64,000 nucleotides of DNA from Stentor coeruleus. Taxonomy: Eukaryota > Ciliophora > Heterotrichea > Heterotrichida > Stentoridae. Where the stretch lies: NCBI GenBank assembly GCA_001970955.1, contig MPUH01000041.1:78198-142197 (forward strand). The letters are read 5' to 3'. The translations under genes and the position numbers were made by a program. This document shows positions 49,949 through 60,309 of the stretch, piece by piece; the stretch's first letter is position 1, and each line of letters opens with the position of its first letter. The notes below the pieces were generated by a model, which saw only the letters and a program-made list of their open reading frames with translations, did no database searches and was not told the origin of the DNA.

Positions 49949-50203
49949 ATTATGAAACAAAAAAATCGATTCACTAATTAAAGATTGCATCCAAAAAAAT
50001 TCATATAAGAAGAAGTAAGTCAAATACTGTCTAAATAATCCTTAAATGGTTCATCATAAGATAAAAATAACTTAATTATTACATATAAAAAAATCCATCG
50101 AAATCATTCCCTCAAATAAAATCACAACTCAAAAATTCTATAAAATCTTTCAATCTAAGCATATTTTCTTATCTAAAACTTATCAATCATTATATAGCTC
50201 ATA
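49949..50203. other. AT-rich spacer
   Basis: I see no gene in this AT-rich stretch. The TAA at 50204-50206 is where the TPR gene would end if the duplications upstream of it are collapsed. Confidence 0.4.
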
Positions 50204-50260
50204 TTAAACAGGAGTAAAACTTTTCACAGCATGATCTGAATACGGATATTCAAAAAGAGA

Positions 50261-50497
50261 TAGTTTGCTCTTCAATGGCACAGGGAGGACCTCCTAGTTT
50301 GCTCTTCAATGGCACAGGGAGGACCTCAGGAGTTTTTGAGAATATTTTCCTATTCTTACAATCATCTTCATTTTTTCTAACATGAGGCTTATAACCCAAA
50401 ACTAACCCCATTTCCCCTTATCCAAAAACCCCACTTTTTTTTTTGAGAATATTTTCCTATTCTTACAATCATCTTCATTTTTTCTAACATGAGGCTT
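50261..50497. repeat. Two short duplications at the 3' end of the TPR gene
   Basis: A 33-bp sequence at 50261-50293 recurs at 50295-50327 (period 34). A 58-bp sequence at 50333-50390 recurs at 50440-50497 (period 107), separated by an unrelated 49-bp piece. Both are exact and disturb the reading frame. Confidence 0.85.
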
Positions 50498-51475
50498 CCC
50501 ACGTTTTTTCCTAGACCCCAATGAAGTTTTTACTCTTTTAGGACTTTTACTATAAGATCGATTAGAGCCAGGCATTATAGGGGTTATCGAGTAGTTAAAC
50601 CGTTTATTTTTCCTTTTATCAATATAAGAACTAGCTTGACTTTGATCTTTGATCCCAATAAAAGGAGAATCAATTCTCATAGCTTTATAGTTTCTACTTA
50701 TCATAGGTGTTCTATTTGGTCTTATCATTCTTTTTTTAGGTTTTGGGGTAAATGATGTCGAAATACTCTTAGGTCCTCGTCGGTTGTTATTTATTATTAT
50801 TGTAGGGTTTATATGGCAAATATTCATTTTTCCTTGTAAAACTTGTAATCTTTCAATGACTTTTGATGTTAGTTTATGGCTTTCACCAAGTGTGGAAATT
50901 GCATGGTTTTTAGCTTTTGTATAGTAAATAAGCGCTTTGGTATAGTCGCTAACATTTTCAAACTCAAGGCCAGCATTGTAATATGCCATAACAAGGGTGA
51001 AAATATAAGGGTTAGGCTTTTTTATTAAAAACTGGGTTTTTTCATCAGGTTTAGTAAAAAAATCACTACTTGGATTTGGAGGAATATCTGGATCTATTTC
51101 TACAAGTTTTAATAGCCCCAAAGCTAGTAAAGCATGATTAAGTGCTTTTTTATGATCGACTAAAATGCTATAAACTGCACATAGGTTTAAATGTGTCCCA
51201 GCTTGGTTTATAAAATCAGGATTTTCCTTTTCGTATTTGTTAAGGGACTTTTGGAAATATTTAATGGCTCTTGGGTAATCCCCAGTCCTTTTATAAAAAC
51301 ATCCTAGATTGTTATAAGTCAGGCCCTGTAATTTTGGCAGATTTGTTATAGATTTTCGTTTTAGAATATCTTCAGCTTGGTTTAAAAGGTTCACAGCAAG
51401 TGAAATTTGATCATTTTTCAAAGCTAGCATAGCTTGCTTATTATAGTTGACTATATAGTCATCATAATTTATCAT
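50402..51475 (-). CDS. TPR-repeat protein; C-terminus disturbed by duplications
   Basis: Residues about 1-215 hold TPR-type helical hairpins: AMLALKNDQISLAVNLLNQAE, TYNNLGCFYKRTGDYPRAIKYFQ, HLNLCAVYSILVDHKKALNHALLAL and AYYNAGLEFENVSDYTKALIYY. TPRs bind peptides of partner proteins. The C-terminal 140 residues are basic, Arg/Ser/Pro-rich and disordered. As read, the frame ends KKVGFLDKGKWG at 50402. However, the 58 bp at 50333-50390 repeat at 50440-50497, and reading the downstream copy continues SKTPEVLPVPLKSKL. After collapsing a second, 34-bp duplication this gives a sensible tail ending FEYPYSDHAVKSFTPV at 50204. I consider that longer C-terminus the likelier one. Confidence 0.7.
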   Translation of the reverse strand: MINYDDYIVNYNKQAMLALKNDQISLAVNLLNQAEDILKRKSITNLPKLQGLTYNNLGCFYKRTGDYPRAIKYFQKSLNKYEKENPDFINQAGTHLNLCAVYSILVDHKKALNHALLALGLLKLVEIDPDIPPNPSSDFFTKPDEKTQFLIKKPNPYIFTLVMAYYNAGLEFENVSDYTKALIYYTKAKNHAISTLGESHKLTSKVIERLQVLQGKMNICHINPTIIINNNRRGPKSISTSFTPKPKKRMIRPNRTPMISRNYKAMRIDSPFIGIKDQSQASSYIDKRKNKRFNYSITPIMPGSNRSYSKSPKRVKTSLGSRKKRGKPHVRKNEDDCKNRKIFSKKKVGFLDKGKWG

Positions 51476-51987
51476 TTACTTGCAGAGATTTTAATATTGG
51501 ATTATTATAAGATTTTATATTAAGATGCTTGAGAATGAATATAAAGGCTGATGGATTAAGGTATTGATTGGAATTTGTTATGATACACAATTTTAACGAA
51601 GTCAATTTTATTCATATATGATAATAATTTAGATACTTATAAGCAAGTTTATTATTCAATTATGATGCTTATCACTTTTCTTAAGCAACTTTTGGAAGAA
51701 GTTTTTCGAATATTTTTAGAAATTTAATATGAAAGCATCTTTAATGTATATTTGTAAAATCTAAGATTTACATACATTGAAAAATATTAAAGATTATTTA
51801 TGTAATATAGAGCTTATTAGTTAGTGCAATTTGGATTATTACTTAAGCCTCTCCAATGTAATTACTAATTTTAACAAATAAATATTCAAAACTTATAGCC
51901 TTAACCGCTTAAAGTGTTCTTACCTAAATGAATTGTCTTATTTTCGTTCATATCATTTCCCTCCAATAAGTCATTTAAAATATTTAA
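51476..51987. other. Divergent AT-rich spacer
   Basis: The spacer lies between a minus-strand and a plus-strand gene. It is G-rich near the first and C-rich near the second. I see no specific motif. Confidence 0.5.
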
Positions 51988-53004
51988 ATGGGACAAATAA
52001 ACTGTTCAATTTGCTCAGGGGCTGATAAGGAAAAAGAGAATAAAATTGAAGTGGACTTTAGAGATGATTTTTTGAATAAAAAATCACATTTCAGCCAATT
52101 CAGCGAAGTTCTTCCAAGTTCAATTTTGGCATTAGATAAGCTCAAACAGAATGAGCAATATATTGTTAAAATACAAGCTTTGTGGAGAGGGTATAAAGCT
52201 AGAAAATCCTTACCTGTTAAACCAAGGAAATCAGGGTATTTTCAAAGCAACTATACTAACCCAAAATATCAAACCAAAGAAAAGAACTCCAAACGTGAAG
52301 AGAGGGTAGCTTTTAAATTTAAAAACGGGGCAACTTACACTGGTCAGTGGATAGCGGACCTGCGTGATGGTTACGGGGTACAAGTCTGGCCAGATGGGGC
52401 TCAATACCGAGGATTATGGAAAAATAACAAAGCTGATGGTTTTGGTAAATTCTTTCATGTTGATGGAGATCGTTATGAAGGCAATTGGAAAGATGATAAA
52501 GCTAATGGTAAAGGTGTATATCTTCATATGAATGGTGCTAAATATGAAGGAGACTGGAAAGAGGATTTGCAAGATGGATATGGTATTGAAACATGGGGAG
52601 ATAGTAGTCGATATGAAGGTTTTTATAAAAAAGGGAAAAAGCATGGCTTTGGGATTTATTGTTGGAATGATGGGTCGAAGTATATTGGAACATGGAGAGA
52701 AAATCAGATTAATGGGAAAGGAGTTTATTCATGGCTTGATGGAAGATCATATTATGGAGAATGGACTAGTAATAGCATGCATGGATATGGAATTTATATG
52801 TGGAAAGATGGGAGAAAGTATGAAGGTGATTATAAGATGGATAAAAAACATGGAAAAGGAACTTATACGTGGACTGATGGGAAAAAGTATATTGGAGAAT
52901 GGAAAAATGGAAGACAGCATGGACAGGGACAGCTGATATTACCAGATGGGAATATTAAGAAAGGATTTTGGAAAGATGGTAAATATGATAGTAAAAATAG
53001 TTAA
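51988..53004 (+). CDS. MORN-repeat protein with IQ motif and lipidation-type N-terminus
   Basis: The 338-residue protein begins MGQINCSICSG. A Gly at position 2 plus Cys at 6 and 9 fits N-myristoylation with palmitoylation. An IQ motif (VKIQALWRGYKARKSL, about residue 58) should bind calmodulin or centrin-type EF-hand proteins. From about residue 110 to 330 run nine or ten MORN repeats of 23 residues, such as YTGQWIADLRDGYGVQVWPDG, YEGNWKDDKANGKGVY and YIGEWKNGRQHGQGQL. MORN repeats act in membrane-cytoskeleton scaffolds and in cilia. Placement at the cortex or ciliary membrane is inference. The frame is clean. Confidence 0.9.
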   Translation: MGQINCSICSGADKEKENKIEVDFRDDFLNKKSHFSQFSEVLPSSILALDKLKQNEQYIVKIQALWRGYKARKSLPVKPRKSGYFQSNYTNPKYQTKEKNSKREERVAFKFKNGATYTGQWIADLRDGYGVQVWPDGAQYRGLWKNNKADGFGKFFHVDGDRYEGNWKDDKANGKGVYLHMNGAKYEGDWKEDLQDGYGIETWGDSSRYEGFYKKGKKHGFGIYCWNDGSKYIGTWRENQINGKGVYSWLDGRSYYGEWTSNSMHGYGIYMWKDGRKYEGDYKMDKKHGKGTYTWTDGKKYIGEWKNGRQHGQGQLILPDGNIKKGFWKDGKYDSKNS

Positions 53005-54414
53005 GTGTAATTTGAATAGAGCTAATTTTTAAAGGTTATGGAGATGGAAATATGGGATTATTACAATTTTATTTTGGGTAAGAGCTTTTTAATCAGGATT
53101 ATGGATATAAAAATTCAAATTTTGATAGTTCAAATTAAATTAAAGGTAGTTTTATGATGCGAATAAAGATATTTTTTATACAATAAGATTCACAAGATTT
53201 TGTGCATCTGCATTTTTTATTGTCGAATAGAATATTTTGTGTATGTGATATAGTAAATAAAATTAATTGGTATGATAATTTGTATAAGCATGAAATATAT
53301 TTGATAAATTATGAAGATTTACCAATAATCTTCAACCTTAAAATCTAATCTCATAGCCAAACTCAAAATATTTATCTATTTGTATAGCATCACTTAAATT
53401 CACTCAAATTTTCTAATCTTTCAGTATACGCAAATATATTATATCTTACTCTTTGTTCTCAGCACTAACCCTCTTAAATAATTACTTCATCACAAAATAT
53501 CTATAAAACCCTTTAACACTAGTCTAAAACTGCAGTATTTTGCTTCTTCGAACTTTTTATAAAGTGGTTTGCATGAGATTTTTTTGAAACAAAACCAACT
53601 AAAAAAATATCTTTTTGTGATACACACAAGCTTATGAAGAAATCTAACTTTATTGAATTAATAAAAAATCAATTAGTATCCTTCTTCACCCCTAATATAA
53701 ACAACCAATAATTAAGATAAAATCATGTTAAAAATTGCACATCATATTATCATAGCAAAATTGTTTTAATATCAAGTTCTTTTTTGATTCATATAGATAT
53801 TAGCCTTACTGATTAATACAAATTATTATGAATCACCTGTAATGTATCTATACTATAGCATTAAGATATCTATATTTTATATACAAAAAGTTACTCACTT
53901 TTATATTTTTCATGCACTGCCTAAATATTAAATTACTTTAAAAAACTTAAACTATAAATATTGAATATTTATTTAAAAACCCTCAAAATTTTTTTTTTTG
54001 ATAATAAAAAGGTGTAGTTTTGAGCAAACATAGATACAATATGTTACGATAATTAATTTTTGAAATATGCCGAACATTCTGGTAAGCATATAAAAATATT
54101 TATTTGATGTATTTAATATCTAGCATAGAAATTTAATATTTTAAGCATGCTAAAGTATGTTCATAGATAATTATTACTATGCAATTCCTAATTATGCTGT
54201 TTGCTTTCCATTCTTCAAAAAAAATTTCTTAAAATAATTATTCAGGTTTTTCGAAAAAATCCTACTTCAATTAGTAAAATTTTCCTAAAATTATCTGAAT
54301 AGAAGTTTAAAAGTTTAAAGTAGGTGGCAGTTAAGGTGGCATGGTTTAAATCTTGTCTGATCGAGGTTTGTTTGTCCTACGATCTCTTTCTTTAGGTAGA
54401 TTCGGTATATTAAA
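53005..54414. other. 1.4-kb AT-rich spacer
   Basis: G-rich after the MORN gene, then C-rich around 53330-53550. I see no gene, RNA or shared repeat. Confidence 0.5.
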
Positions 54415-54972
54415 TTATTCGTTATCGCTGGCTATGTGACTCTTTACTTGGTTGAGGAGGTCTTTACTATTTCTTTTCTTTAGTATCAAGATGATGGAGG
54501 CAAGTCTTATGCTCACCTTGCTTTTCTTGAAGAATCCAGCTTGCTTTAGGCATGCCTTGAAGTTCTTATGGTATTCATAGCAAACTGGACATTTAGTTCT
54601 AGAAGTGTTATGGGTGCTTTCTGATTTGGTGCAGTGAATGGATACTATTGTTTGGCAGTGTAATTTCCAGTCCTGGGAGCCTACTTCGCTCAGGAACCAT
54701 CCTCCGCGTTGATTCTAGCTGATATTTGGGATGCTCTCTCTGATTATTTTCCAGTATGAGCAGATGTGTGATCTCATCGCTGTCTCTATTGATTTCCAGT
54801 CCGTTATTTCTAAGAGGAGGTTTTCAATCTTAAGGTATGACGCGACTTTAGTGACTAGGGTTGAGTCGTTAAGATATTCCTTTAAGTCTTTGATTTTAGG
54901 TTTGGAAAGAGGAGATCCACTGCCTATAAGGGTTCTCCATCTCTTGATTTTTGATATTTTATCTGAATACAT
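54415..54972 (-). pseudogene. 186-codon frame interrupted by one in-frame TAG
   Basis: From ATG-like MYSDKISKIKRWRTLIGSG (54972) the frame runs 85 codons to a TAG at 54715-54717. It then continues in the same frame to TAA at 54415-54417: NQRGGWFLSEVGSQDWKLHC, TKCPVCYEYHKNFKACLKQA and LNQVKSHIASDNE. Composition is higher in GC and more protein-like than the surroundings on both sides of the TAG. The second half has a possible zinc site (HC...C...H...CPVC). No GTA...AG micro-intron removes the TAG. It may be a decayed (perhaps transposon-derived) gene, a base error, or read-through. I do not recognise the family. Confidence 0.5.
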
Positions 54973-55431
54973 ATTTTAAGCATGCATCTTAGTGCTTATT
55001 CATTTATTAAAACACTGTAAACCAAAATAATTTCACAAAACAAAATATTAACCCCATCTTGAATTAAAACCCTAAATGCTATCAACTTTATTAACCAAAA
55101 TCTTTTCTATATAATCTAACTACAAAAACCTTAGTTTATCTACAAAATCTCAAAAATTCTAATCTACCATACTCTATTATTCACCTTTTTCGAAGTATAT
55201 ATAAAAAGCAAAAAACTGTGTCCACAAAATCCAAACCCAACTTTTATTTTTACATTTAAACAAAAGCACTTTCTTTACTGCTCCTGTCTTCAAAGCAATC
55301 AATATTTAATTTTACCTTTTTGTGTTTTTCTGCAGCTTCTCTAGCCCTTTTTGTCAATAACCTATTCTTATCAAATAATCAAACTTAAATCTCATCTTTT
55401 CCTACAACCTAAAAAACAAATAAACTATTAG
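54973..55431. other. AT-rich spacer
   Basis: C-rich on the plus strand, consistent with the 3' flank of the minus-strand zinc-finger gene. I see no gene. Confidence 0.5.
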
Positions 55432-56017
<586 letters not shown>

Positions 56018-56661
56018 CATTTTAGATTAAGTCTAAGGATTATCATAACTGAACAGAGAGGGTTTTGCTATTTTGTAAGGCTTATTGTAGAAAATGCTTT
56101 ATTATTAATACTATTGAGAAAAATTACGAATTTTCAAGAGGGAATGAGTTTTGTGATTATGGCTTGGGAATATTTATGGATTTTAAATCAATGGCAGTGA
56201 AAATATAAGCTTTTTTGATTTAAAGGTATGAAGTTAAAGAGTGGGTGCTGTTGATTTATTAGTTGCGTAGATTAAAATTACTGTTTTTGGGAATGTTTTG
56301 GGTGGGGTTTATCCGGATTTGTTATTTATAATGTATAATTTTTACCTTTGAAGTATAAGACTGTATAAATATGGGTGATTACGGACTTAAGATTTTATTA
56401 TAAATTCACTAAAATTTGTAAGATCACTTATATTCCAAAATTTCATTAAATCAACTATTATATTAACACTCTAACACCTATAATCTTTTAGTTGTTACAG
56501 TGAAAATCATATAATTATGTGCTTTCATTCTAAAATCAATTAACTTCAAAAATTATAAAAAAATCTTAAAAAGATATATAAAAGTCGGTTGGAAGTCTAG
56601 CATAAAAACCTTAATTAATATAAAAAAATGTTTAAATTATCACTGTTTATTTTATAGCTTT
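56018..56661. other. AT-rich spacer
   Basis: G-rich up to about 56330, then C-rich. I see no gene. Confidence 0.5.
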
Positions 56662-56838
56662 TCATTTATTTTTCCAATCACTATCATTTGGAGCCAAAAA
56701 AGCTGCATCCCATCCACATCGATCATGCTTGGAACTTCCAGGGAACTCTTCAATAAAGGTCAGCCATAATGCATCTATGGAATTGGAATAGGGTTCATCT
56801 ATTATGAATGCAAGGCTTTTGTACCTGCTCCATTTCAT
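56662..56838 (-). CDS. Short unrecognised frame, possibly a gene remnant or terminal exon
   Basis: A 58-codon minus-strand frame stands out by its balanced composition from the AT-rich surroundings: LAFIIDEPYSNSIDALWLTF, EEFPGSSKHDRCGWD and AAFLAPNDSDW. The overlapping plus-strand frame at 56808-57002 is less protein-like. Upstream of the ATG (56838) there is a short extension with stops and no convincing 15-16-nt intron. It could be the last exon of a gene or a fragment left by decay. I do not recognise the family. Confidence 0.35.
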   Translation of the reverse strand: MKWSRYKSLAFIIDEPYSNSIDALWLTFIEEFPGSSKHDRCGWDAAFLAPNDSDWKNK

Positions 56839-57886
56839 GCATGGGCCATATACTTTACAGAACGAGATTCAAGAACAAGATAATTGCTAAAATGCACTGT
56901 TTGAGATTATTAGGATTATACTTGGAATATAAGATGAGTTTTGAGTTACTGTGTATAGGAATATTAATAAGTGTAGAAATTATATATAGAATATTGGATT
57001 AGCTTATATTTTTTTTAATGATGATATGCTTAAGCCCCTTAGGAAAAATTGTGATTGATATGTGTAAGATAGTATTTTTTTTTTAAGTTAAAGGATAATA
57101 ATATACATAGAAAGTCTTGTTATTCAGGAAATATTTATTATAATTTATTAATGTTTATAATATATGTGTAGATATAATAAAAGGCGTGGAATGATTAAAA
57201 AAGCTACTGGAACAATGACGATATATTAGCCAAAAAGAGCTTATATTTATAAGCTTTGGAGTGTATTTTGACATTATAATTATATATTTATTATGAATTG
57301 GATAAATTGATTTAGGAATAATAAATTAGTGTGTTGAGTTTTTATTGAAAATGGTGTCTGATTCTTTTTGAATGAATTTTGTTTGCGATTGCTTAAGTTT
57401 TTTTAATATTATATTTTCATGTCAGATTAAGGGGATATAAAAAAATAGTTGATAATTATTACTAGACTTAAAATATGTTTTAAATACTAATAATTATTAT
57501 GAAAGACTCTTCTTGTACATAATTAGGAATGCTTTTCTTATAGCTTTTATTTTTTCTTGATTTTCCTTGATAATCCAAATCTGTTATGAGCATTAATTTC
57601 ATTTGCCTTTCAAACTAATAACCCTTTAATCAATAGCATAGAAAATCGCATACTAATTCTCAAATAACATTTTCTATACCCTTGACAATCTTGCTTTATC
57701 CTAAAAGTGCCTCATCAAACCAAAGATATAGCCTATTTCATTACTCAAAACCCTGTCGAAAAAAATCTCCAAAACACTTTTCCACCCTTTCTTTAAATAT
57801 TCAATCAAACAAATCAACAGAAATATTAAAACCATTTTCGCCTCTTCTCATGTCCAAATGCATAATCCAAAGTCCTTTTAATATTA
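56839..57886. other. 1-kb AT-rich spacer
   Basis: It is G-rich to about 57480 and C-rich from 57550, fitting a divergent pair of genes. The open frame at 57682-57969 overlaps the ceramide synthase start and begins on a non-ATG codon. I see no gene. Confidence 0.45.
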
Positions 57887-58924
57887 ATGGTCAGGAAGGA
57901 AACATCAGCGTCTCAAGCTATTCCAAAAAAATTTCCAATCACCGATGCTATGTGGGCTTCAGTAGGTAAGAATAAAATGCAATTGCTTTTCTTAGTAATT
58001 TTCTTGTTACTTTGCCCATTCCTTGGCTTATTTTTAAGAGAATTCAATATGATCTACCAAATGAGAATCATCCAACGTCCTGACTACACTCAATGGCCAC
58101 AGTACATAGATTTAGGTTATTCATTCATAGTTTCCATGGTATTAACTGGCCTATTAGCTTTGAACCAAAAAATTTTCTTAGGACCTGCTTGCAAAATAGT
58201 ATCTCAAAAGTACAAAGGAGAAGAGAGAATCGAAAGGGCTGAAAGGATGATAAAATGTTTATTCAAAGGTGTTTATTTCACTTTTGCTGTAGGCTTTGCA
58301 TATTATATTGCTAAGGACTCTTTTTTCATGCCAACAAGTTTAGGGGGAAATGGAATTGTTGATGACGTATTTAGAGATACCCCATATTTTAGCCATGAAG
58401 GGATCTTCTATATACGTGAATACTTTATTATTCAGCTTGGATATCATTTGCATTCATTAATAGTTCATGTTACAGGCAAGATTAGAAACGATTTTATGGA
58501 AATGCTTCTCCATCATTCAATAACTGTTATGCTTGTATCATTAGCTTACCTTATGAATTATTTGCCAATGTCTTTGTTAATACTTTATTCCCATGACATT
58601 TCTGATGCATTTGTATCATATACAAGATTCTTTGTTGACACTGATTTTAAAAAGCTGACTTTTATATCTTATTTACTGTTGATGATATCTTGGTTCTATA
58701 CAAGGCTTATAGTTTTTCCTTTTGACTTTATTAGAGTCAGTTGTTATACTAACCCTATGATGCATGAAATGTATGGGATTGGCATTCTTGGAGCAATGGT
58801 CCATGTGCTTGTAGTTTTGCATTGGTACTGGTTTATTTTGCTACTCAAGATGGGCTTAAGGTTTATTAGAACCAAAGATCCTGTGGATACTCAACAAGAC
58901 TTATCTAAAAAACAAGAGTCTTAA
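57887..58924 (+). CDS. Ceramide synthase (LAG1/TLC domain)
   Basis: Ceramide synthases acylate sphingoid bases with fatty acyl-CoA in the endoplasmic reticulum membrane. The 345-residue protein has about six membrane segments. The TLC domain at about 110-320 includes the Lag1p motif region: DFMEMLLHHSITVMLVSLAY (with the catalytic double His), then LYSHDISDAFVSYTRF. Positions of the His pair and of the Asp-Ile-Ser-Asp segment match the Lag1 family, which distinguishes it from other TLC proteins such as TRAM. The N-terminus is short and lacks a homeodomain-like region, as in yeast and plant members. The ATG at 57887 is the first in frame before the first hydrophobic segment. Confidence 0.88.
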   Translation: MVRKETSASQAIPKKFPITDAMWASVGKNKMQLLFLVIFLLLCPFLGLFLREFNMIYQMRIIQRPDYTQWPQYIDLGYSFIVSMVLTGLLALNQKIFLGPACKIVSQKYKGEERIERAERMIKCLFKGVYFTFAVGFAYYIAKDSFFMPTSLGGNGIVDDVFRDTPYFSHEGIFYIREYFIIQLGYHLHSLIVHVTGKIRNDFMEMLLHHSITVMLVSLAYLMNYLPMSLLILYSHDISDAFVSYTRFFVDTDFKKLTFISYLLLMISWFYTRLIVFPFDFIRVSCYTNPMMHEMYGIGILGAMVHVLVVLHWYWFILLLKMGLRFIRTKDPVDTQQDLSKKQES

Positions 58925-59649
58925 TTTTATGCTTCACAGTATAATTTTTGCTTAAGATTTGATAGTAATAATGGAGTATAAGATATTTATATAAGAATAG
59001 TAATCTATGATTGGGCAGAGAAGTAAATAAAATGGGATAATAGTTTAGTGTTTATTAAATAGGAGTATTTTTATAGGTAGTAGGGAGATTATTGATATAG
59101 TTTATAATTGGTAATATTGGAGTATTTTTATAGGTAGTAAGGAGATTATTGAGATATATTTAGTTTGAAGTTTATGCTGTATGATTATATATAGGAACAG
59201 CTATAATATTAAATTTACTTATATGTTTATTATTAAATATATGGAAAATATTAAAGTACACACTGTATATAATAAAATTGCAAATGAAAAATAGTAGTCG
59301 GGTAAGAAATAATAAGACAATATATTGTAATCTTTTCTAAGGGATTCGAAAAATTTAATCCAAACCCAAAGCATATCGGATAAAAAGTTTATCAGCCCAT
59401 AATGCATGAGCAAATATAGATGAAGCCTTGCATATATGAAAAGCACAAGAATCAGCTTTTATTATAAACTCAAATGCACATACTTAATTATATAAATTAT
59501 ACTTCATTCTAATACAATGATTACCATGTCCAATAACTTTACCTATTAATACTGAAACACTAAATACAATTACACTATTAAAAATAGTTACTTTAGTATC
59601 CTTAATTTATAGATGACTCAATCAATTAAAATCTTAATTAACTTAAACT
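58925..59649. other. AT-rich spacer with a diverged short repeat
   Basis: A 38-bp sequence at about 59062 (GGAGTATTTTTATAGGTAGT...) recurs, slightly changed, at about 59119 (period about 57). Otherwise I see nothing. The minus-strand open frame at 59219-59446 is low-complexity. Confidence 0.5.
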
Positions 59650-60309
59650 TCAGCAATCACTTGAAAATATCTGGCTTATCGCAATTTTCTTTTTTCTATC
59701 AAAATCAACCTTTATATGTTCAACTTGTTCATTAAGCTCACTCACTGTTTCAACACAATTATCATTTGTCAGGATTTTTCTATACTTCTTTTTTATTTCT
59801 TTTATTTGCTGCTTTTCATTTTGAATAAGCTCTTCTATTATTTCTGAGATTTTAGTTTGTACGCTTCGAAGATTGTAAAGATTAGAGAAGTAGGTTGGAG
59901 AAAAGGTTTTCCGTCTGTTGATTTGTTGACGGTATTTCATTCTATCCGTAAGTGATCCATTTTGTTCTTCAAGGTTATTTTGTATTTTTGATGTTAAGTT
60001 TAGAGCATTTTCTTCATATGTCTGTATTATGGCTTCAGCTTGCATTTCTGGGGAAAGGTATCTTCTTGGTCTGAGAAGGTCACGCTTTGATTGAAGGAGT
60101 TTGTCCATTTTATCTTTGTAGTAAAGATATTTTTCATCACTATTGACTTCATAATACTCAATTCCCTCCTAGATGGATATTACGATGTAAAGCTGTAGAA
60201 GAGATTTCACAGAGTCGATACTGTTGGATTTTTGGACTTTGATTTCATTGTCGACAACTTTTTCAGCGTATCTGCTGGGGATCGACCTGTGAAATTTTTT
60301 GTAAGACAT
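59650..60309 (-). CDS. Unrecognised coiled-coil protein, one 15-nt intron
   Basis: Exons are 60309-60184 and 60168-59650, with a 15-nt intron at 60169-60183 (GTAATA...TCTAG). Together they give 214 residues. Exon 1 (MSYKKFHRSIPSRYAEKVVD, then SVKSLLQLY) joins in frame to EGIEYYEVNSDEKYLYYKDK and the rest. The basic motif KRDLLRPRRYLSPEMQ is followed by helical, charged segments (coiled coil about 150-195). I recognise no domain. The paired aromatic/acidic YYEV...YLYYKDK segment may be diagnostic in a profile search. Confidence 0.65.

Noticed and set aside
54731-54979. Plus-strand frame opposite the TAG-interrupted gene
   Set aside because: It is the antisense shadow. The minus-strand reading has the better composition and the possible zinc site.
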